From Microbacterium flavescens (GTDB lineage: Bacteria; Actinomycetota; Actinomycetes; Actinomycetales; Microbacteriaceae), in assembly GCF_018588945.1 (NCBI RefSeq), contig NZ_JAFIWA010000001.1, positions 124,001 to 188,000 on the forward strand: a stretch of 64,000 nt of DNA, given 5' to 3'. The first letter of the stretch is position 1, and each line of letters begins with the position of its first letter. This document shows, piece by piece, positions 58,093 through 64,000 of the stretch. The notes beneath the pieces were generated by a model. That model saw only the letters and a program-made list of their open reading frames with translations, did no database searches and had not been told where the DNA came from. The translations under genes were made by a program, and so were the position numbers.

Positions 58093-59463
58093 ATGACCAA
58101 GCTCCGACTGGCGATCGTCGGCGCGGGCCCGGCAGGCATCTACGCGGCCGACATCCTGCTCAAGGCCGAGCGCAAGTTCGACGTCTCGATCGATCTCTTC
58201 GAGCAGCTCCCCGCTCCCTACGGCCTGGTTCGGTACGGCGTGGCCCCGGACCACCCGCGCATCAAGGGCATCATCACGGCGTTGCGCGAGGTGCTCGACC
58301 GAGGCGACATCCGCCTGTTCGGCAATGTGCGCTTCGGCGAGGACATCACGCTCGACGACCTCAAGCACCACTACAACGCGGTGATCTTCGCTACCGGTGC
58401 GGTGCGCGACACCGGCCTCGACATCCCCGGTATCGACGCGACGGGTTCGTACGGCGCCGCCGACTTCGTGAGCTGGTTCGACGGTCACCCCGACGTGCCG
58501 CGCGAGTGGCCGCTCGACGCGGAATCGGTCGCCGTCATCGGCAACGGCAACGTCGCGCTCGACATCGCGCGCATGCTCGCCAAGCACGCCGAAGACCTCC
58601 TGCCCACCGAGATCCCCGACAACGTCCACGCGGGCCTCGTGGCCAGCCCCGTCACCGACGTGCATGTCTTCGGTCGTCGCGGGCCGGCTCAGGTGAAGTT
58701 CACGCCGCTCGAGCTGCGCGAGCTCGGTGAGCTGCGCGACGTCGACATGGTGGTCTACGACGAGGACTTCGACTACGACGACGCGTCGAAGGCCGCGATC
58801 GCCAGCAACAAGCAGGTCATGGTCATCGATCGCGTGCTGCAGTCGTGGCGGAAGCGCCCTTCGGTCAACAACGCCGGGGGCGAGGCATCCCGTCGCCTGC
58901 ATCTGCACTTCTACGCCAAGCCGCTGGAAGTGGTGAAGGATGCCGAGGGCCGCGTCAGCGCGTTCCGCTACGAGCGCACGCGCCCCGACGGCGAGGGCGG
59001 GGTCGTCGGCACGGGCGAGGTGCGCGAGGTGGCGATCCAGGCGATCTACCGCGCCGTCGGCTACTTCGGCTCGCCGCTGCCCGGCGTGCCCTTCGACAAG
59101 CGCCACGGAGTGATCCCGAATCACGAGGGCCAGGTGCTGCGTCGCGAGTCCAACGAGCGCGTGCCCGGCGTCTACGCGACGGGGTGGATCAAGCGCGGCC
59201 CGGTGGGCCTGATCGGCCACACCAAGTCCGACGCGATGGAGACCGTGCGGCATCTCATCAACGACCAGGGCTCGTGGTGGCAGCCGGCCGACCCGTCCGA
59301 GGACGCGATCCCTGCGCTCCTCGCGTCGCGCGGCGTGATCTGGACCGACCTCGACGGCTGGCACCGCCTTGACGAGCACGAGATGGCGCTCGGCGCGCCG
59401 CACGGCCGCGCCCGCGTCAAGGTCGTTCCTCGTGACGAGATGGTGACCATCTCGCGCGACTGA
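58093..59463 (+). CDS. FprA-like NADPH:ferredoxin reductase
   Basis: 456 residues. FAD loop AIVGAGPAGIYAADIL at 8-23, LFEQLPAPYGLVRYGVAPDHPRIKGI near 35-60 (FprA/adrenodoxin-reductase signature), NADPH loop VIGNGNVALDIARML near 150-164, and GWIKRGPVGLIGHTKSDA near 363-380. It moves electrons between NADPH and ferredoxin. ATG with AAGGATC 4-10 nt upstream. Confidence 0.93.
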   Translation: MTKLRLAIVGAGPAGIYAADILLKAERKFDVSIDLFEQLPAPYGLVRYGVAPDHPRIKGIITALREVLDRGDIRLFGNVRFGEDITLDDLKHHYNAVIFATGAVRDTGLDIPGIDATGSYGAADFVSWFDGHPDVPREWPLDAESVAVIGNGNVALDIARMLAKHAEDLLPTEIPDNVHAGLVASPVTDVHVFGRRGPAQVKFTPLELRELGELRDVDMVVYDEDFDYDDASKAAIASNKQVMVIDRVLQSWRKRPSVNNAGGEASRRLHLHFYAKPLEVVKDAEGRVSAFRYERTRPDGEGGVVGTGEVREVAIQAIYRAVGYFGSPLPGVPFDKRHGVIPNHEGQVLRRESNERVPGVYATGWIKRGPVGLIGHTKSDAMETVRHLINDQGSWWQPADPSEDAIPALLASRGVIWTDLDGWHRLDEHEMALGAPHGRARVKVVPRDEMVTISRD

Positions 59464-59471
59464 GGCGCAGC

Positions 59472-59501
59472 CGGGCGGTCGTCCCCGGTGAGGGCCGCCC
59501 G
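59472..59501 (+). terminator. Hairpin after the ferredoxin reductase gene
   Basis: CGGGCGG (59472-59478) with CCGCCCG (59495-59501), 16-nt loop. Moderate stability. Confidence 0.45.
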
Positions 59502-59507
59502 CCTGGA

Positions 59508-59513
59508 TAGGCT
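59508..59513 (+). promoter_or_regulatory. -10 box (TAGGCT) of the hydrolase gene
   Basis: TAGGCT, 6 nt, ATG 59520. Confidence 0.5.
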
Positions 59514-59519
59514 CGGGTC

Positions 59520-60500
59520 ATGGCGGGCGAGTGGCAGACCGACGTCCTCGGGAAGCCGTTCGAGCAGCTCGCGCTCGATCTCGGCGTCGAGGATGAGGAC
59601 GGACCGCTCTCGGCGACGCTCGTCCGGCTCCTGCCGAATCCGGTCGTGGCGGTGCTGCAGCCCCTGCGCGACGTCGACGTGCTCTACGTGCACGGCTGGT
59701 CGGACTTCTTCTTCCAGGCCGACCTCGCCCGATTCTGGACCGGCCTCGGCGCCCGCTTCCACGCCCTCGATCTGCACGGTTACGGCCGAAGCCTGCGTCC
59801 CGACGACGCGCCCGGCTACATCGATGCGCTCGACGACTACGACGCCGACATCGAGGCGGCGCTCGCGGCGATGGGGCATGGGACGGATGCCGCGCCCCGC
59901 CGTCGGCTGGTGCTCCTCGGCCACTCGACCGGCGGGCTCACCCTGACGCTGTGGGCGGCGCGCCACCCGGGGCGTACGAGCGCACTCGTGCTCAACAGTC
60001 CTTGGCTCGAGTTCCAGTTCGGGGCGGTCGGACGCCAGGCGATCGCTCCGCTCGTGAGCGCCCGCGCCCGGATTGATCCGCGAGGCCATCAGCCGGCCGT
60101 CGACCTCGGCTTCTACACGCGAGCGCAGACCGAGCTGGGAGTGCTGCCCCTCGCCCTCGATCGGGCCGACTGGCGACCGGAGCGCGGGTTCCCCACGCGA
60201 CCCGCCTGGCTGGCGGCGATCCTCGACGGCCACCGGCGGGTCGCCGCGGGTGTGGACGTCGGGTGTCCCGCCCTCGTGCTGCTGTCCACCCGCTCGACGC
60301 CCCCGCTCGCCTGGAACGAGACCATGACGTCGACGGACTCGGTGATCGTCGTCGACGACATCGCCAAGAGCGCGACGCGGATCGGCAGGCTCGTCACGAT
60401 CGGGCGGATCGACGGCGCGATCCACGACGTGTTCCTGTCGCGTCCGGACGCTCGTAGCTCGGCGTATCGGACGCTGGAGCGGTGGATGCGGGCGCTGTGA
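59520..60500 (+). CDS. Alpha/beta hydrolase
   Basis: 326 residues. LYVHGWSDFFFQADLARFWTGLGARFHALDLHGYGRS near 54-90; nucleophile Ser in LGHSTGG near 140; His near HDVFLS. The lid is long (about 170-250). The C-terminal 36 codons are also crossed by the gene on the other strand (overlap of 107 bp). Substrate unknown. Confidence 0.85.
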   Translation: MAGEWQTDVLGKPFEQLALDLGVEDEDGPLSATLVRLLPNPVVAVLQPLRDVDVLYVHGWSDFFFQADLARFWTGLGARFHALDLHGYGRSLRPDDAPGYIDALDDYDADIEAALAAMGHGTDAAPRRRLVLLGHSTGGLTLTLWAARHPGRTSALVLNSPWLEFQFGAVGRQAIAPLVSARARIDPRGHQPAVDLGFYTRAQTELGVLPLALDRADWRPERGFPTRPAWLAAILDGHRRVAAGVDVGCPALVLLSTRSTPPLAWNETMTSTDSVIVVDDIAKSATRIGRLVTIGRIDGAIHDVFLSRPDARSSAYRTLERWMRAL

Positions 60501-61215
60501 CATCCGGTGTGATTCGCAGCGGCCGGTGGTTGCGCCAAGCCTCGCGGTACGTCCAGAAGCCGTAGCGCGCGAAGCCGACTATCAGCAGCGCGCCCGCGAT
60601 GGCGCCGGCGGCGATGGCCCAGCCGATCGTGCCGCCCGCCGTCAGGATCACGCTTCCGATCAGCAGGCCGACGACGCACGCGTTCACCACGATGATCAGG
60701 ATGAACGAGCTGCCGAACAGGTGGCTGAAGCTGCGCGCGCGCAGGAACGAGTAGGTGCGCTGGGATCCGGGCTGGTCGTCGGCGATCGCCGCGAGGAAAT
60801 AGCGCTCCACCTTCGGATCGAGGTCGACGTACGCGCCGCGCAGGCGGTTCATCGCGACGACGTACATGAGGTCCTCCTCGGCGACGTTGAACACCCGCAT
60901 CTGCGTCATGAGCCCGACCAGGGCGAGGAAGCCGAGGATCGAGAGCGCGGCGGCCGCGAACCAGTCATCGAACCCGGTGGCCTGCCCGAGCAGCCCGATC
61001 GTGAGGAGGCCGGCCGAGACCAGCGTCAGGAAGATCGTGATCCGGGTGAGCACTTCGCTCTGCGCCGTGCCGCGCGCGGCGAGCAGACCCCAGTGCTCAG
61101 TGGCCAGGATCTGCGCGCGTCGCGCGAGCGCAGCGTCGGACTCCGGCGAATGCGGCTCGGGTGAGGCGTCGTCGGCTTCCCGGTCGACGGGCGGGTCGAC
61201 GGCCATGGCGCCCAT
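60394..61215 (-). CDS. Four-helix membrane protein (DUF2270-like fold not certain)
   Basis: 273 residues. Cytoplasmic helix with ARRAQILATEHWGLLAARGTAQSEVLTRITIFLTLVSAGLLTIG, helices near 58-80, 87-105, 168-188 and 193-215, then YREAWRNHRPL. The last ~40 residues are Ser/Thr/Arg-rich and read through the 3' end of the hydrolase on the other strand, so the true end may be shorter in relatives. ATG 61206 is an alternative start. Function unknown. Confidence 0.72.
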   Translation of the reverse strand: MGAMAVDPPVDREADDASPEPHSPESDAALARRAQILATEHWGLLAARGTAQSEVLTRITIFLTLVSAGLLTIGLLGQATGFDDWFAAAALSILGFLALVGLMTQMRVFNVAEEDLMYVVAMNRLRGAYVDLDPKVERYFLAAIADDQPGSQRTYSFLRARSFSHLFGSSFILIIVVNACVVGLLIGSVILTAGGTIGWAIAAGAIAGALLIVGFARYGFWTYREAWRNHRPLRITPDVTAPASTAPASDTPSYERPDATGTRRGSRRRSARS

Positions 61216-61287
61216 TGTGCACCCGGGTGGGAGGCGGCGCCAGGGTGCATCAGCCGGCGGCGCGGTACGGCGCCGAAGGTCGGGTGC

Positions 61288-61617
61288 TCAGAAGTCTTCG
61301 GCGGCGAGCGACTCCGCCTCGTCGAGCGGCAGGCCCGACGTGCCGAGGCGCAGCACGCTGATGCGCTCCCGCATATACGCCACCGCCTCTTCGTTGGTGG
61401 GCGGTTGGAGATCGGAGTTCGTCGACTCGGACATGAGGTTGGTGGCGGAGTTGAGCACGAAGTCCATGTCCACTTCGTTGCCGTCGGGCCCGATGCCCCG
61501 GATCCGGATGGTGTCTGCGGTGTTCTCTGCACCCAGCACGCCTGCGTACTCGATCATGGTGTCGGCGGTCGCGTCGTCGACGAAGAAGGTCTTGTCAGCG
61601 AAGGAGAGGTGCTTCAC
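61288..61617 (-). CDS. Conserved hypothetical protein
   Basis: 109 residues, acidic. MKHLSFADKTFFVDDATADTMIEYAGVLG, TIRIRGIGPDGNEVDMDFVLNSATNLMSESTNS, NEEAVAYMRERISVLR. A small alpha/beta protein with no catalytic motif. GTG 61617 is chosen because CATGCT sits 6 nt before it; the longer frame lacks family-like sequence. Confidence 0.7.
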   Translation of the reverse strand: MKHLSFADKTFFVDDATADTMIEYAGVLGAENTADTIRIRGIGPDGNEVDMDFVLNSATNLMSESTNSDLQPPTNEEAVAYMRERISVLRLGTSGLPLDEAESLAAEDF

Positions 61618-61623
61618 GGAGCC

Positions 61624-61629
61624 AGCATG
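61624..61629 (-). promoter_or_regulatory. -10-like box (CATGCT) of the hypothetical gene
   Basis: Minus-strand CATGCT, 6 nt, GTG 61617. Weak in first base. Confidence 0.35.
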
Positions 61630-61724
61630 CGCGGGCGGTCCACCCGCCGCCCATGGGGTTGACAAGTGTCGTTCCGTCAGTCGGGGCGCTCGCTTCGCCT
61701 GGCCCCGCCCCGACGCGTGAGGCG

Positions 61725-61730
61725 TAGACT
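61725..61730 (+). promoter_or_regulatory. -10 box (TAGACT) for the small upstream ORF
   Basis: TAGACT, 6 nt, GTG 61737. It drives the leader peptide and the gene at 61784. Confidence 0.5.
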
Positions 61731-61736
61731 TGCGCT

Positions 61737-61787
61737 GTGCCCGAGACCCCGGCACAGAAATGTGACAGGGGACGGGGGTTTCGGTGA
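61737..61787 (+). CDS. Candidate leaderless 16-codon upstream ORF
   Basis: GTG 61737, 6 nt after TAGACT, reads MPETPAQKCDRGRGFR and stops at TGA 61785-61787. This TGA overlaps the GTG start of the next gene (GTGA). It has one Cys and an Arg-rich end, and is too short for usual gene finders. Translation coupling or attenuation is inferred from layout alone. Confidence 0.5.
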   Translation: MPETPAQKCDRGRGFR

Positions 61788-62128
61788 AGTTGCTGTCGAA
61801 CGGTGCGGGGACGTACCTCACCGGGGCGGACATCGCGGACGCGGTGCTGAGCTTCGGGGTCGCGCTGGCCAACGAGCAGCGCGTCGACGTCGTCGACGTC
61901 CCGTATGTCCAGACCGACGATCACGGGAGCGTCGGTCTCGTGCGGCTCACGGTCGGCTGGCGCATCCCTCTCGCTGCGGCGCATCACGCGGGAAACCACG
62001 ACGAGCTGCACGACGACGATCTGCTGGTCGAGCTTCGCGAACGTGCGCGAGGGCTGACGCCGAGCGGCGACGCGCCGCTGAGCCCCGAGGAAATGTCGTA
62101 CCTGGTGGCAGCGGAAGACGAGATCTGA
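61784..62128 (+). CDS. Conserved hypothetical protein
   Basis: 114 residues. MKLLSNGAGTYLTGADIADAVLSFGVALANEQRVDVVDVPYV, GLVRLTVGWRIPLAAAHHAGNHDEL, LLVELRERARGL, acidic end. The core alternates strands and helix. No family recognised. The start GTG 61784 overlaps the stop of the upstream ORF and is preceded by a GGGGACGGGGG purine tract. Confidence 0.75.
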   Translation: MKLLSNGAGTYLTGADIADAVLSFGVALANEQRVDVVDVPYVQTDDHGSVGLVRLTVGWRIPLAAAHHAGNHDELHDDDLLVELRERARGLTPSGDAPLSPEEMSYLVAAEDEI

Positions 62129-62152
62129 GGCGCTTCCGCCGGTCGACGCCCC

Positions 62153-62494
62153 TCAGCCCTGGTCAGGAGGCACGCTGAGCGAGCCACCGTCGCCGTCGTC
62201 GTCGTCGCGCGCGAGTTGGATGCCGTGTGTCAGGTTCGCCGATGCCGCGAGAACTCTGAGCCATTCGCGATTGAGCTCGGGTCGTTCCGGCGTGTCGAAG
62301 ATGAAGCGGAGCGGGATCGAAGGATGCACCCACAGGGTGGAGCTTCCTCCCGGGGCCTCCGGCGAGTGAGCCCAGGACAGTGTGAGGGGCTCTCGACGCC
62401 GGAGCTTGGCGAAGACCACGACCTTGAGGTGAGCCAGCAGACGGTCGTCGATCTCGATCGGCTCGGGGGAGTCGTCGTAGAACAGCTGACCCAT
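62153..62494 (-). CDS. Small actinobacterial protein (DUF7882-like)
   Basis: 113 residues. MGQLFYDDSPEPIEIDDRLLAHLKVVVFAKLRRREPLTLSW, SSTLWVHPSIPLRFIFD, then an acidic tail (ARDDDDGDGG). The pattern is that of a short family found repeatedly in Microbacteriaceae, sometimes misnamed as a DNA ligase. No ligase motif is present. GGAGGTGAT 5 nt before the ATG is a near-perfect Shine-Dalgarno. Function unknown. Confidence 0.78.
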   Translation of the reverse strand: MGQLFYDDSPEPIEIDDRLLAHLKVVVFAKLRRREPLTLSWAHSPEAPGGSSTLWVHPSIPLRFIFDTPERPELNREWLRVLAASANLTHGIQLARDDDDGDGGSLSVPPDQG

Positions 62495-62708
62495 CGCGCA
62501 TCACCTCCAGACCCGCGGTCGGAGGACGCGACGACTCAGGCCCACCAGAGCAGCCGGTCGTCGCGTAGGGCTCACCCGGGGTCTGGGGGTGAGGCTCCGT
62601 TACGACACTAGTATTCAGGCGAGTTTTCGAGCGGGGGAGCAACGCGCCGATGGGCTGATTCCCGTGAGCGAACGAGAGTCGGATGCCGCCTCCCAGCGCG
62701 CGAGCGTG

Positions 62709-63434
62709 TCAGACGTCGGCGGCGGTGATGCTGAGGTCCCGACGCACGATCCGTGCACACACGTCGCTCAGACGCAGCCCATGCGCACGGGAATACCGCC
62801 GGATCAGCGTGAACGCCTGGTCGACGGGCACGCCAGCGGTGAACGACACGACGCCCTTGGCCTGCTCGATGGTCACCCGGCTGTTGAGCGCTGTCTGAAG
62901 CTGCTGCGAGAGCGTCTCGGCCTCCCGAACCGTTCGCTCGTGGAGGATGCCGATGGTCGCGACGTCGGCGAGGGCCTGCGCGGCCGTCAGGTCTTCGGCG
63001 AGTGGCGCACCAGGCTCGGAGCGGAGGAGGTTCAGCGTGCCGATGGTGGAGTTGCGCAGGCGCATCGGGATGGCGTCGATGGCGGCGAACCCGTGGGCGG
63101 CCGCGCTGCTGCGGAAGGCCGGCCACTCGTGTGAGGCGGCGATGTCGACCACGGACACCGGCTTGCCGGTGCGGTAGCACTGGATGCACGGACCGTCCTC
63201 GGCGGCGAGCTGGATCACCTCGACGAGCTGCGTGGCCTCGCTCGTCGACGCGATGAGCTCGAGATCGCCGTCGGCGTCAGCCAGGAGGATGCCCGCGTCG
63301 TCGGTGTGGAGCAGCTCCTTGCAGGATTCCACGAGAGTCTGGAGCAGATCCACGACGTCGTAGTCGTCGGTCAGTGTGTCGGCCAGGGTGGCGAAGAGAT
63401 CGAGGAGGCGCGCCTCGCGGGTCAGTGAAGTCAC
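62709..63434 (-). CDS. GAF-ANTAR protein, first copy
   Basis: 241 residues. GAF domain about 15-150 (LLHTDDAGILLADADGDLELIASTSE, AAEDGPCIQCYRTGKPVSVVDI), then an ANTAR RNA-binding domain about 165-228 (LNSRVTIEQAKGVVSFTAGVPVDQAFTLIRRYSRAHGLRLSDVCARIV). It probably binds a hairpin in leader RNA to antiterminate when the GAF ligand is present. GTG start overlaps the stop of the upstream GAF-ANTAR gene (GTGA). Confidence 0.9.
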   Translation of the reverse strand: MTSLTREARLLDLFATLADTLTDDYDVVDLLQTLVESCKELLHTDDAGILLADADGDLELIASTSEATQLVEVIQLAAEDGPCIQCYRTGKPVSVVDIAASHEWPAFRSSAAAHGFAAIDAIPMRLRNSTIGTLNLLRSEPGAPLAEDLTAAQALADVATIGILHERTVREAETLSQQLQTALNSRVTIEQAKGVVSFTAGVPVDQAFTLIRRYSRAHGLRLSDVCARIVRRDLSITAADV

Positions 63435-64000
63435 GAGGTTGCCTCGCCGTCACCGGCGCGATCGAACCGCAGTCCGCCGTCGACGATCTGCTGCGCAACG
63501 TCCATCATGCTCTGGCCGGTCGAGAAGGCCCGCGCCTGGATGACCAGCAGTGCGTCGTTCGGCGGGAGGTCGAGCTGAGCCAGCACGATGCCGGTGGCCT
63601 GGTGGACGATGCGTCGCGAGTACTTGCTCGCCGCGGCACCCCCGTCGGCCGGGCCGAGCGCCTCACGCAGGACGTGCCGGCCGATGACCTCCGTCATGGC
63701 CGTCGCCAGTGCACTCTGTCGCCGATCCAGCGTGGTCGTGGACCGGCAATACAGGTCGACCGCACCGAACCGGAGCTCGCCGACGGAGAGAGGGAAGGCG
63801 AACATCGAAGCGACCTCGCCGCTGGGGACCGCCCGCCCGAAGGTGGGCCAGCGCTGGGCGCCCTTACCCGTGAAGTCGGGCTCCGAGATCACCGAATCCG
63901 TGCGGATCGCGTCCCAGCACGGACCCTCGGTGAGGTCGAACTGCAACTCGTCGAGGCGGCCGGCGAGATCGTCTGTCGCCGAGATGGTCTCGCTGCCCAG
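63431..64000 (-). CDS. GAF-ANTAR protein, second copy; cut by the right edge
   Basis: The frame is open to base 64000, so the N-terminus lies outside; 189 residues are visible. GAF part: LTEGPCWDAIRTDSVISEPDF, FAFPLSVGELRFGAVDLYCRSTTTLD. ANTAR part: ASKYSRRIVHQATGIVLAQLDLPPNDALLVIQARAFSTGQSMMDVAQQIVD. It is upstream of and overlaps the first copy, so both are on one mRNA. Confidence 0.9.
   Translation of the reverse strand: MGSETISATDDLAGRLDELQFDLTEGPCWDAIRTDSVISEPDFTGKGAQRWPTFGRAVPSGEVASMFAFPLSVGELRFGAVDLYCRSTTTLDRRQSALATAMTEVIGRHVLREALGPADGGAAASKYSRRIVHQATGIVLAQLDLPPNDALLVIQARAFSTGQSMMDVAQQIVDGGLRFDRAGDGEATS

Noticed and set aside
57679..59403. 574-residue minus-strand frame opposite the prenyl synthase and reductase
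   Set aside because: Shadow of two clear plus-strand genes. Its SLSERSDET segment is just the REP-like repeat read in reverse.

Overview
The window is high-GC actinobacterial chromosome. Its gene content, the recurrent GGATGCCGC-type codon pairs, the F420-type flavoproteins, the menaquinone pathway and the abundance of leaderless starts fit Microbacteriaceae, most likely Microbacterium or a close relative. This is inference from content, since there is no rRNA marker. No rRNA, tRNA, CRISPR array, prophage or insertion-sequence transposase was seen. Almost every base is in ordinary chromosomal genes.

Layout. 0-15 kb: NAD synthetase (nadE), a large RecB-like nuclease/helicase, a PLP decarboxylase paired with a small membrane protein, upp and tadA facing apart, a lipoprotein hydrolase, and a minus-strand run of alpha/beta hydrolase, CDF metal transporter and LLM flavoprotein. 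15-23.3 kb: an ArsR/SRPBCC pair, proC, a Ktr potassium uptake pair, a second ArsR, a drug-efflux-type ABC pair with a divergent TetR, then a small HTH protein and the 32-residue ribosomal protein bS22. 23.3-31 kb: rhodanese, glutaredoxin-like protein, a short archaeal-type aspartyl-tRNA synthetase, DedA, then histidine phosphatase and the System II cytochrome c maturation set (TlpA-like, CcdA, ResB, CcsB). 31-38.4 kb: a DUF559 nuclease gene bracketed by palindromic repeats, and a YhgE/MMPL operon with a divergent TetR. 38.4-58 kb: the menaquinone genes menC, menB, menE, menA, menD, menF and menG plus a polyprenyl diphosphate synthase. They are interleaved with a GH13/flavoprotein pair, two PadR/membrane-protein pairs, PPK2 and others. 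58-64 kb: an FprA-like ferredoxin reductase, a hydrolase, small hypothetical proteins and two overlapping GAF-ANTAR genes, the last cut by the window edge.

How the genes fit together. Two parts of the respiratory chain are made here: menaquinone, and the apparatus that matures c-type cytochromes. The order (proC, HTH, bS22; phosphatase, thioredoxin, ccdA, resB, ccsB; men genes; menG; polyprenyl synthase) recalls Mycobacterium tuberculosis Rv0500-Rv0562, so the backbone looks conserved and the transporter, regulator and repeat segments look like insertions.

Three sequence-level features stand out. First, about 30 genes start at an ATG or GTG lying 6-8 nt after a TANNNT-like -10 box, which predicts leaderless transcripts. 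One pair, menF and the DUF402 gene, has overlapping divergent -10 boxes. Second, a 62-bp palindrome with near-constant 22-bp arms and a variable 18-nt loop occurs five times. Four copies bracket the DUF559 nuclease gene two by two, the best candidate here for an undescribed repeat/nuclease unit. Third, a REP-like sequence (core GTTGAGCGAGC...GACGAAACGC) occurs at four loci, once in frame inside ccdA.
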